64,000 bases of DNA, taken from contig CM077165.1 in assembly GCA_039583875.1 (NCBI GenBank), positions 73,148,757 to 73,212,756 on the forward strand, in the 5' to 3' direction. Origin of the DNA: Platanthera guangdongensis (Eukaryota; Streptophyta; Magnoliopsida; Asparagales; Orchidaceae). The translations under genes and the position numbers were made by a program. Under the pieces are notes generated by a model, which was given only the letters and a program-made list of their open reading frames with translations, searched no databases and was not told where the DNA came from. Each line of letters starts with the position of its first letter. Position 1 is the stretch's first letter. This document shows, piece after piece, positions 43,269-53,988 of this stretch.

Positions 43269-43338
43269 CAGGTATATTGTTAAAAGGTTAACACCTTGAT
43301 CAGATCCTTCAATAGTTGTCTTTTGAGATCTACCAATA

Positions 43339-45492
43339 ATGGATAAGACTAAAAATTTTGTCAAGCTTCCTTTGTGCACCAATAATAATTTTCCCATGTG
43401 GAAAGAAAGAATCAAGTTCTTTATGGAAGCTGTGGAACCAAGGATCTTCATGATAGTTGAAGAAGATTCTTATATTCCCATGACCGTCTCCACTATAGAT
43501 CCAACCAAGAAAGTCCCAAAGAAATTTATGGATCTAGATTATGATGAGATTGCACTTGTCTCATTGGACAAAAAGGCAAAAAATATTATAGCAAGTGCAG
43601 TCGATGATTCAATGCTGCAAAACCTGATTCACTACAAGTCTGCAAAGGAGATGTACCAGTCATTAGTTACATTGATGGAAGGTACAGAAGAAGTGAGGGA
43701 TGATAGAAGATCCCTTCTTAATCAGAAGTATGAAGCTTTCCGACAAGAAAACAAGGATATCATTGCTGACACCTTTGAGAATTTCTTCAAGATAGTGAAT
43801 GGGCTAAGGGTCTATGACAGAGTCTTCACTAATGGAGAATTAAACGATAAGTTCTTGAGATCTCTGACTAAGGAATGAGATAACAAGGTCTGTGCCATAA
43901 GGGAGTTTGGAAAACTGGCCGAGACAGATCCTCAGAATCTCTTTGGGAAGCTTATGTCATATGAGCTTCAACTCAACACCAGAAAGGCTGAAGAAGAGAA
44001 GAGCAGGTCTGCATTCAAAGAAAAGTTTATTGCTTTAAAGGCATACATCTCTAAGAAGACAAAAGTTGTTTCTCCTACTCCAGCACCAGAAGTTAGTGAA
44101 GAAGAAACCTCAGAGCCAAGCACCTCAGGGTTTGAACTATCAAAAGGAGAGTTCTCACTACTCTTTCGACAGTTCAAAAAATTCTTGAACAAGAAGAAGC
44201 ATTGAAAAGGCAAGAATGCCTCCTATAGAAGATCACGACACGATGGTGATCGACAAAGAAAAGGCTCAAGTAGAAATGTTAGGTATAACTCTAAACAGAA
44301 CAAACATGTTTCTACTGACATTATTTGTTATTGTTATAATAAGCCAGGACACGTTATCGATGACTTCCCTCACAAGAAGAAGGAGGGTGGTATAAGAGAG
44401 GAAAAGAAGTTCTCGTACAACAAGAAGAGGACAGAGAAGAGATTGATGGCCAAAAAGGGCAAGACTCTTAGTGGAACTGACTCATCTGAGTTGAGTGAAG
44501 AAGAAGAAGCCTATTTTGGACTCATGGCTCAAACTGATAATGAACAATAGCCCTAGTTCACTGGGAAGGTAAACTCTCACACTCCTCTCTCTGATTCTGA
44601 AGTTTTTGAACATGATTGTGAGGATAGCTGTTCTGACGATGAGTCAGAACTCATGGCCCAGTATAATGAGTTAATAATGACTTACGACAAATGTCGCCGA
44701 GTTGTGAAAACTCATGCTAAAGAGATAAAGTCTCTCAAAGCTGAAGAGAGCATCTTGAGAGAGAAAGTAGCAAAGACTGACTCGCTCGAAGAGAACTTCA
44801 ATAATGCTATTGAAGAATATAACAAAGCTCTTGAGCACCTCGACCTTAAAGAGAAAATCATCAAAGAGCTGGAAGCCCAACTTGCTGCTGAAAAGAAACT
44901 AGTTGAAAGTTTCTCAAAGCCCAAGACAGTTTTTCCATTCGTTGCTGAATTCTCAGCTAAGGCCAAGGGTGCTGGATTAGGCCATGAAGAACCTCCTATT
45001 AAGTCTTCTAGGAGAAATAAGTTTCAACAAAAGAATAAGGCTGTCAAAAAGGCCTCAGCCAAAGAGAAAGGAAAAACCCCTCAAGATCAGACCTCGTTCA
45101 AAAAGGTTATATTTCCTTCAAACGAGTTTGATCTTGATTCATCTTACAGACAATTTGTTAGGCCTACTTATGTAGAGCCAAAGTCCCGTTATCAAGGATG
45201 GACTCGACCTAGAAACTTTGGTGAAAGTGTCTTTAAGACACCTTATGAAGAAGTGATTTTTCAGAGCTATGGCCCTTTCAATCATGGTCATAACTTCAAG
45301 AAGACACCAAAGGCAAAGCCTGTTGTAGAAAAGCCAGTGAAGGAGAAGAAAACATATGATTGTCATCATCATGAATCTTCTTCCTCCAAGAATGCTGCTC
45401 CTACTAGACCTCAATTCCAAAAGGTCAAGCAGGAGAACATGAGGCAAAGATACAACAGATTTGACTATTGGTGTTGTGACAGAATTGGTTAA
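43339..45492 (+). pseudogene. Element G gag with coiled-coil extension
   Basis: ATG at 43339 begins a gag whose pieces all lie in one frame: MWKERIKFFMEAVEPRIF, SAKEMYQSLVTLMEGTEEV, LNQKYEAFRQE, then a degenerate zinc knuckle (CYCYNKPGHVIDDF, with the last Cys lost). A long coiled coil follows from 44653 (KEIKSLKAEESILREKV and later EKIIKELEAQLAAEKK), then a basic tail. Stops interrupt it at 43876-43878 (where a Trp is expected), 44203-44205, 44548-44550 and 44554-44556. Long gag with coiled coil is a known Sirevirus property. Not functional as read. Confidence 0.85.
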
Positions 45493-45684
45493 TTTGTCAT
45501 CGATTGCTAGTTTAATCCCAGAAATGCTGCAACCCCACATGTTGACAATATGAGGAAGACCACTCATAATGCTAATATTCGTAGGGGGAGTGTTCTAACC
45601 CGAGACTAAGGACTCAAACGTATTTGAGTTCCTAAGGCAAACTGATTGTGATTGCAGGTATGTCCAAATGCCACCAAAACGCCA

Positions 45685-46154
45685 ATCTGATATTTGGACA
45701 GTGGATGCTCTCGACATATGACCGGGATAAGAAGCCTAATTCAGAACTTTACTCCAGTCGTGAACGAACCGAATGTCATCTTTGGAGGTTCAGACCGTGA
45801 GATCACTAAAGGCTACGGTATGATTACAAATGGTAATGTATCCTTCTCAGATGTGGCTTACGTTGAAGGTTTGGAACATAACCTTATAAACATAAGCCAA
45901 CTCTGCGATAAAGGATACATAGTTGAGTTTCACGCTGATAAGTGCTTGATAAAATCTGTTGACAACATGGAAACGATTCTATCCAGTACTCGAAGCAGAA
46001 ACATTTTCTGTTTAAATTTCATTTGTATAGATTCTTCGACACCAGTGTGCTTTTTAGCAAAAGATAGTGCGTCTCTTGGTGACCAATGACACAAGAGACT
46101 AGCACATATTAATTTCAAACCTATTAATAAATTATTTTCAATGAACTTAGTATG
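45685..46154 (+). pseudogene. Element G protease and first part of GAG-pre-integrase
   Basis: Protease signature LDSGCSRHMTG, followed by VAYVEGLEHNLINISQLCD and HKRLAHINFKPINKL. One TGA at 46087-46089 replaces the expected Trp of the W-H-K-R motif. The reading frame is cut by element I: bases 46155-46159 (tgatg) are the duplicated target, and the frame resumes at 52544. Confidence 0.85.
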
Positions 46155-46159
46155 TGATG
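46155..46159. repeat. Target-site duplication of element I, left copy (tgatg)
   Basis: tgatg here and at 52539-52543 directly flank I's LTR ends, a perfect 5-bp TSD inside element G's pol. Confidence 0.95.
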
Positions 46160-46429
46160 TGATGAGTCCACTTTATATACCTATTTTCGGACTCATCTGG
46201 GCTAGTTTTCACGTGGTTGCACTTCACTTTTAGTTCTTTATCGTTCCTATTTCATCTAATCTTTATTTCCATAGGAAGTGCACATTTATGCCAGTGGTTG
46301 TGTATTTTGTTATTTTTATAGTTTGTACTCCCTTTTGTGATTGTCTGGAATGTCTGCACAGAATAGTGATTTGTTTTTCCTATCGGTACAGGGGTCGTGT
46401 GCATGTTCCAGGATGGTTTTGAAATAGGA

Positions 46430-46775
46430 ATACTGCGCACGATCATGGGATATAATGCGCACGACCACTGGTCGTGCACCCCTGATCGTGCGCACTACTC
46501 TACGTTTTCCAGAATCAGCCTGGGGTAAGTGCACGACCACTGGACATAATGCGCACGACCACCGGTCGTGCGCCACTGATCGTGTGCATTGATTCCTCTT
46601 TTCTGGAGTCCTGTCTGGGGTAATCGCACGACCATTGGACTTAGTGGCGCACGACCACGTGCGCCACTACTCGTGCGCGTTATCCCAGTTCTTCTTCCTG
46701 ATCTTCCATGCCAGTGCGCACGAGCACCGGACATAGTGCGCACGACCACAGGTCGTGCGCCTGTGATCGTGCGCA
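46430..46775. repeat. CpG-rich palindromic repeat array in element I LTR
   Basis: At least four imperfect repeats of GCGCACGACCAC followed by GGTCGTGCGC, each half the reverse complement of the other, interspersed with GATCGTGCGCA. They repeat about every 90-110 bp and end 20 bp before the TATA box. The same array is in the 3' LTR at about 51230-51575. Confidence 0.9.
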
Positions 46776-46793
46776 TTGTTCATTTCTGCTTTG

Positions 46794-46801
46794 TATAAAT
46801 A
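46794..46801 (+). promoter_or_regulatory. Element I LTR TATA box
   Basis: TATAAATA in TTTGTATAAATAGTGC directly after the palindrome array; the same in the 3' LTR near 51596. Confidence 0.7.
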
Positions 46802-47733
46802 GTGCAGGTCTCGCCCTAATTCGAGAGAGGATTCAGAGCTCGACATTGCTCTGCCGTTTTCCGCCTTCTCCGCCGTTCCCCTTCATCTTCCACCCTAGGG
46901 AGGTGCTCCGGGCAAGCTTTCACCGCCAAATCCGAGTCGGAGCTTCCTGTCGGCCTTCTCCTTCATCTGTGAGCTTCAAGTAGGGTTTGACGCCATAGCT
47001 ATCAAGCAAAGGAAAGCTAGCAAACTTCGTCCGCTATCGTGAGACGAAGAAGACGGGCCATTGGAAGGCGCTGACAGCCCTTCTGTACCCCGGACGCAGT
47101 TGAAGACCGAGCTTGGACGCGGAATGACAACCCGACGATTCGAACCGTGAATCCTCAGCAAGACTTCGGATTCAGTCGATCTCTTGACTTGTTCTTGCTT
47201 TATTGTTGAATATTGGTGTTTTAACTTTATTTATATTGATGAAGTATGCTTAGTTTGTAAAACGTTTTTATACAATTATGTCTATGTGATTGTATGTTTT
47301 CGTTATTTACTTGAGTTGCGCCATATTCCATCCACCACAATCCACCCTTGCCGCACTAGCAATTGCTAGTGGCATGCGTAGCGAAGAGGTGCTTACGACG
47401 CTCATTCTGCCATTCTCACCACCTCATCCGCAAGCCTACTCGCCCATCCGCCTAACGATTCGGTGCATAGCGGCCCGACTAGTCTTCCATCCCGCCTGGC
47501 GAAGCATCGCATAGCGGCGTTGCATAGGAGTAGTTGTTAGCCTTTTATTTTATGTTTCCGCAAACATCAAAACTTCCCCTTAGTTAGCTCTGACCTGAGG
47601 ACTTCAATCTCAAGTCCTCCTCGAAATTAACTTCACCTTACTGTGTTCCTTGTGAGATCGATACTTGGGAAAGCTCCCATTTTATATTACTTGTGCGACC
47701 GGTTCACTGCCGTGATCTTACGCATCAAGTTTT

Positions 47734-47751
47734 TGGCGCCGTTGCCGGGGA
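47734..47751 (+). other. Element I primer-binding site (tRNA-Asp)
   Basis: TGGCGCCGTTGCCGGGGA is an 18-nt exact complement of the plant tRNA-Asp 3' end including CCA, the primer site typical of Athila/Tat elements and their derivatives. Confidence 0.93.
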
Positions 47752-47960
47752 ACACAGTCGTGTGAGTTTGTGGAGAGGGAGATAATAGATTGAAGCCCTT
47801 TTCCATTTGTGCATATCATTTTTTTATTTGCTTTTGTTATTAGAATTTTTATTTTGCTTATTTCTTTTTACCCTTTTCTGATTTTTGATTTAGATAACAG
47901 ATCCGTGCTATTTTTTATTTTAACTGTGTAGCACTTTTTCAGCAATTATTTTTGTTCGTG

Positions 47961-49184
47961 ATGGATCCTGATGCTGCGTGTCGTATCCTTGACACTTTGC
48001 GCCGATCCATCGATGTCATTGCTGTTATGAATGCCGAGCATTGCATTCGGTGTTTGTTATGTCAAGGTGTGGGCCACATGTTGAAGGATTGCCCTCGTTT
48101 GTGCAAGCCTTCTCCCTCTGAGGGCGTGTGCACAACAACCTCCCGTTTGCGGAAGACTGTTGTGGACAAGCCTACCAGGGTGTTGCCTGGCCCATACACT
48201 GATATAACGCACTTTGCTCATTCTTTACCCGTTGAGATTACTGAAGAATCTCTGGCCGCATACAGCTCTTTCATGGGTCCCTCGATCCATTTTTACGAGC
48301 TTTCCTCGAGTGATGATGATCACTCTAGTGTTAGCCAACAAAAAGAGGAGCAGGAACTCATGGACGCTCCTGTATGGGACGATGAGATTGTTCCGGTCGT
48401 CGACGGGGTGGCGTCAGCGAATGATTTTACGATGGGGCCTGCTCATTCAGTGCTTGATTTTGAGAGCAGCCTTGCCCCTTCGCAATTTTTGCCGGATTGT
48501 GTTATTCCTCTTTCTTGTGAGTCGGTTGATGATGCCGTGATTGTGGATGATTCGGTGCCCAAGGTTGCGCCGAAGTGGGATGATGATTCCTCTATCTCCG
48601 ACGGAGAAGGTGGATCTTCGGAACACTTTTACGCACCCCGGTGGGATGAGGAATACCCTCTTTCCGATGCAGAGGTTTGCACCTCCTTATTGGATGAGGT
48701 CGTTCCTCTTACCACCGCGGACCTCGAGTTCTCGGATTCCCCTCGGTACGACTCGTATGATACCGATGATGATCTCTGCTTGGATCCTGCTGAGAGTGAG
48801 ACCGGGATCACTCTCCCATTTTCTGATTCTTTTAGTTCTTCTTCTCTTTTATTACTTGATCCCCCTTCCTTATCTGAGCCTGTGCAGGATGAGTCTCCAC
48901 AGGTACGTTGGGATGACGACGAGCTTTGTGCTCACGCCGTTGTCATCGCCTCCTGCGGGCCTGTGATAGACGATACCTTGCTAGGCAAGGATTTATTTTG
49001 TGGTGAGATGAGTGAGGACCAGACCTCCTCCTCATCCTACTTCCTATTTCCTCTGCCTGCGAGGAGCAGGTATGATTATTTAGGCAGAGGGGTAACTATT
49101 CTATCACCGTATCGGTACCCGTTACCGAAACGGATATTGGAACAGTTATCTGTGCACTTTTTATTTCATAAGCCCATTGGCTAG
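47961..49184 (+). CDS. Element I ORF: zinc-knuckle protein with repeated acidic W-D-D/E motifs
   Basis: Start taken at ATG 47961 (MDPDAACRIL), the first ATG in the open frame. Residues about 30-45 hold one CX2CX4HX4C knuckle (CLLCQGVGHMLKDC), as in retroviral nucleocapsids, so a Gag-like RNA-binding role is plausible. The rest is strongly acidic and Ser/Pro-rich, with at least four copies of a short motif: PVWDDE, PKWDDDSSISD, PRWDEEYPLSD and VRWDDDEL. I do not recognise this region. No capsid core, protease or polymerase is visible. The 407-codon frame is intact, whereas surrounding element G is riddled with stops, consistent with a more recent insertion or with selection. It could be a reduced Gag or a captured gene fragment. 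Confidence 0.72.
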   Translation: MDPDAACRILDTLRRSIDVIAVMNAEHCIRCLLCQGVGHMLKDCPRLCKPSPSEGVCTTTSRLRKTVVDKPTRVLPGPYTDITHFAHSLPVEITEESLAAYSSFMGPSIHFYELSSSDDDHSSVSQQKEEQELMDAPVWDDEIVPVVDGVASANDFTMGPAHSVLDFESSLAPSQFLPDCVIPLSCESVDDAVIVDDSVPKVAPKWDDDSSISDGEGGSSEHFYAPRWDEEYPLSDAEVCTSLLDEVVPLTTADLEFSDSPRYDSYDTDDDLCLDPAESETGITLPFSDSFSSSSLLLLDPPSLSEPVQDESPQVRWDDDELCAHAVVIASCGPVIDDTLLGKDLFCGEMSEDQTSSSSYFLFPLPARSRYDYLGRGVTILSPYRYPLPKRILEQLSVHFLFHKPIG

Positions 49185-49189
49185 AACTG

Positions 49190-50958
49190 TTTAGAATGTA
49201 ATAAGTCGTGCTGGTATGACAATAACCCCAGTACTTATCTTTCATTTTCTGCATTTTATTTTTCTTGTCTATTTTAATTTTAGCATTTCTTTTTGTATAT
49301 TTTGTTTTGTTTTTGCGGAGCTCACCCATGCAGGTATTCTTGACAACATCGCATTGGCGGGGTTGTGATTCTTCGTATGGCGGGCCTGCTTCAGGATTAC
49401 ACGCGTCTTCTGGTATGCTCACTGGCTGAGCATTGGGTAACCTCTTCCCTTAGCTCTTTATGATTTTAATTTCTCTATCATATGTTGTGTAGTTTAGTTT
49501 AAGTCTAGGGGAGAGCCAGTTTTGTTGCCTTTTGCACGTGTACATCTCATGTGCATACTGGAAGCCTTTATTGTTTTATTTTGATTAGTTCATTGCATCA
49601 CACACCACTACACCCACATGAGCGCGTGCTTAGCTTTTTGCGTGCTGCGAGTTAAACTCATTTCTTCGTTAGATTTGAGAAAATTATGGTGATGGCTTAG
49701 GATTGTGAGACAGAGTAAAATGTTGACCTTGCTGTGCTCCTAGTCAACTGCTCTCGTCTCGTGTAGAAATTCGAGTAGATTTAATTTTTTTGTATGCTTT
49801 TAGTTTTATATTTTTCTAATTGCGTAAATACTTTTTATTCTACTCAAAAGTTGGTGAATCCGGTGTGAATCTGACGGTAGCTTAGGGATGTGTGTAGACG
49901 GCCGTTAGGTTCGTATTGCTCGAGTCGGGAGGATGGATAGTCTTTCTCGTTGGCTAAGAACTTGCCCCAAGATATTCTTGAAGCATGGGTATAGGTTAGT
50001 CATGCATGAGCGTGATGTAGGCCATCATTTTGGCCCGATTGAGCTTTGTACCATTCCTAACGTCTTATCCTCGCTAGCCCTGTTGTGCCTACCCCTCCTT
50101 TTGATTCAGCTCCACCATGATTTCACCAAAGCCTCATAGCCAATCCTAGTCGCACACCCAAGTCGAGTTTCGTGTTTTATATTTTCATGTTGGGATGTGA
50201 CATGGTGTTATTATTTGTGAAAATGTGGAAGGGCTCCCAAGTTTATTTCTGCTGAATTGTGAAAATAAAATGAAGAAAAAGAAAAAAAAAGAAAAAGAAA
50301 AATATTTGTAAAGAAAAAGAAAAGAAAAAAAAAGTGAAAAGAAAAAGTTTAAATTGAAAATCTTTTTGGGAAATGTGATTATATTTGGACTAGGCGGTGC
50401 ACACATCCATATGTTAAAAGTTAAGTCTGGGGGTGTGGTGTACCCGCATATATTTTGGTTAGCTGATGGATTCCTTTTATACTAGCTCATTTGGGTTAGA
50501 TGCATAGCCTTCCTGTTTATCTTTGTTTACCTCACCGAAACCCAAGCCCCATCTCTTCACCTAAAGTCCTACTGATTCGTGTGTGAACAAAACCAGTGTC
50601 GTGGAGAGAATGCGAAAGGGCAAGCATATGGTCACCGGCATTGGTGGATTCCTTTGGAGGTTATCCTGAGCCCTGATCTTTGGCAATGCTCTCCTAGCGA
50701 TTAGTCTACTTTCTCCCTACGCATGACCAGATGATTCACCGTGATTCTATTTTTGAGTAATAATAAAATGTTGATACGCATTGTGAAAAGTATAAACTAT
50801 TTTGTATACTTAAAAATTTCTTCTATTATATTTTTACGCGCGCGAGCATGCGACTTCGCATGGTACTTCGTATCGCAATTTCTTTGTTCACTAGTATTTT
50901 TCCCTATCTGCTTAGATTTTATTTGCTCGGGACGTGCAAACAGTTAAGTCTGGGGGTG
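49190..50958 (+). other. Element I non-coding 3' interior with PPT-like tracts
   Basis: No credible ORF. Purine-rich AAGTCTAGGGGAGAG at 49501-49515, AAGTCTGGGGGTGTGG at 50423-50438 and AAGTCTGGGGGTGTG at 50946-50960 directly before the 3' LTR. A tract of A and G (AAAGAAAAAG type) occupies 50266-50350. Confidence 0.75.
50945..50958 (+). other. Element I polypurine tract
   Basis: TAAGTCTGGGGGTG directly before the LTR start TGATGAGTCC. Confidence 0.88.
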
Positions 50959-52538
50959 TGATGAGTCCACTTTATATACCTATTTTCGGACTCATCTGGG
51001 CTAGTTTTCACGCGGTTGCACTTCACTTTTATTTCTTTATCGTTCCTATTTCATCTAATCTTTATTTCCATAGGAAGTGCACATTTATGCCCGTGGTTGT
51101 GTATTTTGTTATTTTTATAGTTTATACTCTCTTTTGTGATTGTCGGGAATGTCTGCACAGATTAGTGATTTGTTTTTCCTATCGGTACAGGGGTCGTGTG
51201 CGTGTTCCGGGATGGTTGTGAAACCGGAATACTGCGCACGATCATGGGATATAATGCGCACAACCACTGGTCGTGCGCCCCTGATCGTGCGCACTACTCT
51301 ACATTTTCCAGAATCAGCCTGGGGTAAGCGCACGACCACTGGACATAATGCGCACGACCATCGGTCGTGCGCCACTGATCGTGTGCATTGATTCCTCTTT
51401 TCTGGAGTCCTGTCTGGGGTAATCGCACGACCATTGGACTTAGTGCGCACGACCACTAGTCTTGCGCCACTACTCGTGCGCGTTATCCCAGTTCTTCTTC
51501 CTGATCTTCCATGACAGTTTGCACGAGCACCGGACATAGTGCGCACGACCACTGGTCGTGCGCCTGTGATCGTGCGCATTCTTCATTTCTGCTTTGTATA
51601 AATAGTGCAGGTCTCGCCCTAATTCGAGAGAGGATCCGGAGCTTGACATTTCTCCGCCGTTTTCCGCCTTCTCCGCCGTTCGCCTTCATCTTCCACCCTA
51701 GGGAGGTGCTCCGGGCAAGCTTTCACCGCCAAATCCGAGCCGGAGCTTCCTCTCGGCCTTCTCCTTCATCTGTGAGCTTCAAGTAGGGTTTGACGCCATA
51801 GCCATCAAGAAAAGGAAAGCTAGCAAACTTCGTCCGCTATCGTGAGACGAAGAAGACGGGCCCTTGGAAGGTGGTGACAGCCCTTCTCTACCCCGGACGT
51901 AGTTGAGGACCGAGCTTGGACGCGGAATGACAACCCGACGATTCCAACCGTGAATCCTCAGCAAGACTTCGGATTCGGTCGATCTCTTGACTTGTTCTTG
52001 CTTTATTGTTGAATATTTGTGTTTAACTTTATTTATATTGATGAAGTATGCTTAGTTTGTAAAACGTTTTTATACAATTATGTCTATGTGATTGTATGTT
52101 TTCGTTATTTACTTGAGTTACGTCATATTCCATCCACCACCATCCACCCTTGTCGCACTAGCAATTGCTAGTGGCGTGCGTAGCGAAGAGGTGCTTACGA
52201 CCCTCATTCTGCCATTCTCACCACCTCATCTGCAAGCTTACTCGCCCATCCGCCTAGCGATTCGGTGCATAGCGGCCCGAGTAGTCTTCCATCCCGCCTG
52301 GCGAAACATCGCATAGCGGCGTTGCATAGGAGTAGTTGTTAGCCTTTTATTTTATGTTTCCGCAAACATCAAACCCCCCCCCCCCCCCCCTTAGTTAGCT
52401 CCGACCTGAGGACTTCAATCTCAAGTCCTCCTCGAAATTAACTCCACCTTACTGTGTTACTTGTGAGATCGATACTTGGGAAAGCCCCCATTTTATATTA
52501 CTTGTGCGACCGGTTCACTACCGTGATCTTACGCATCA
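50959..52538 (+). repeat. Element I 3' LTR (1580 bp)
   Basis: Same ends as the 5' LTR. A homopolymer run of C (about 52374-52390) replaces the shorter CTTCCCC of the 5' copy and explains most of the length difference. Confidence 0.94.
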
Positions 52539-52543
52539 TGATG

Positions 52544-53988
52544 CCCCAAATGTCAAGTACGTCAAAGATAGAGCTTGTCATGCATGTGTAAAAGGCAAGC
52601 AAACAAGACCTAACTTTTAAAACGTTATTGGCAAGGATTCTAATAGATGTCTTCATCTACTGCATATGGACTTGTTTGGTCCACTGCAAATTAGAAGTTT
52701 GGGAGGAAAGGATTATACGTTGGTAATTGTTGATGATTACACGCGCTTTGTGTGTGTGTTTTTTCTGAAACACAAGTCAGATACCTTCGACATCTTTACT
52801 AATTTTGTCAGACAAGTTAGGAATGAGTACAACTGCTCCATAGTCAAAATCAGAAGTGACAATGGAACAGAATTGAAGTCTTGGGCCATGACAGAATTTT
52901 GTGAAAGCTTAGGTATCTTTCATGAGTTTTCCTCTCCTCGTACTACACAACAAAATGGAGTGGCTGAGAGAAGGAATAGAACACTCATAGAGGCCTGCAG
53001 GACCACGTTGAGTGATGCTTCACTTCCGGAGTACTTTTGGGCTGAAGCCGTCAACACTGCATGCCACGTGCAAAATCAAGCCCTCATAAACGAAAACCAC
53101 GATAAGACACCTTACGGACTTCTGAAGGGCAGGAAACTAACAGTCTCATATTTTAGAATTTTTGGCTGTAAATGCTTCGTGCTCAACAATGACAAGTATC
53201 ATACTATTAAGTTTAGCGAAAAGAGTTTTGAAGGTATTTTTGTAGGTTATAGTAGTCATAGTAAGACATATACGATTTTTAATAGAAAAACCCTGGTGGT
53301 AGAAGAATCGATACATGTTGTATTTGATGAGACGAGTTTGCTGCAAAACAACTCTTCTAGTGTGCTTATTGAAGATGCAAGTGCAAAGCTGAAAGAAATT
53401 AGCTTGGATGAACCGTCTGAAGACAAAGGTAAAAAGTTCATCAAGATCACCACTCCAACCCCTATTGGAGAGGCTGATGATCAAGATGAAGAAGTCATCC
53501 AAGATGAACAAGTCACTCCAGTGATAGAAGACAATCCAGATGCAAGAACTCTAGAGCTCAGACATCTAAAGGATCACCCCATGGACCAAATCATTGGAGA
53601 TCCCCGGGATGGTGTCAGAACTCGTAGAGGTACACCTAATGAGAATCTATATTTAAGTTTTCTCTCGCAGGTTGAACCAAATAAGTTTGAGGAAACAAAC
53701 TCAGACGCATCGTGGATAATGGCGATGGAAGAAGAACTAAACCAGTTCAAGCGCTGCAAAGTATGGAAGCTTGTTCCAAGACCCAAATGTAAGAACGTTA
53801 TTGGGACAAAATGGGTCTACAGGAACAAGATGGACGAGGATGGAACGATTGTCAAGAACAAGGCCAGACTTGTCGCAAAAGGCTATCGTCAAGAAGGAAT
53901 CGACTTCGACCAGACATACGCTCCAGTGGCAAGGCTGGAGGCAATAAGGTTATTCCTAGCATATGTTGCACTCAAAGGCTTGGTATGA
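52544..53988 (+). pseudogene. Element G integrase and RT N-terminus
   Basis: Resumes the pol frame after element I. Integrase: CHACVKGKQTRPNF then a [11 protein letters not shown] and [35 protein letters not shown] (all three acidic residues visible). Post-integrase [13 protein letters not shown] and [14 protein letters not shown], then RT start [18 protein letters not shown] and [13 protein letters not shown]. It ends at VALKGLV where sequence jumps to AWYETLS (see next feature); about 50-60 codons, including the RT motif with the first catalytic Asp, are deleted. Confidence 0.88.

Larger units (their letters stand above)
46160..47727 (+). repeat. Element I 5' LTR (1568 bp)
   Basis: TGATGAGTCCACTTTATATA to CGTGATCTTACGCATCA; same ends as the 3' LTR. 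By-eye comparison shows scattered substitutions and small indels (lengths 1568 and 1580). Confidence 0.94.
46160..52538 (+). mobile_element. Athila-primed non-autonomous LTR element I (LARD / TR-GAG-like), 6379 bp
   Basis: LTRs 46160-47727 and 50959-52538, perfect TSD, tRNA-Asp PBS, and several PPT-like tracts. The interior (3.2 kb) encodes a single 407-codon ORF with one CCHC zinc knuckle and no protease, RT, RNase H or integrase. It therefore depends on an autonomous gypsy partner; the PBS and PPT point to the Athila/Tat side of Ty3/gypsy. It is nested in element G. Confidence 0.93.
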
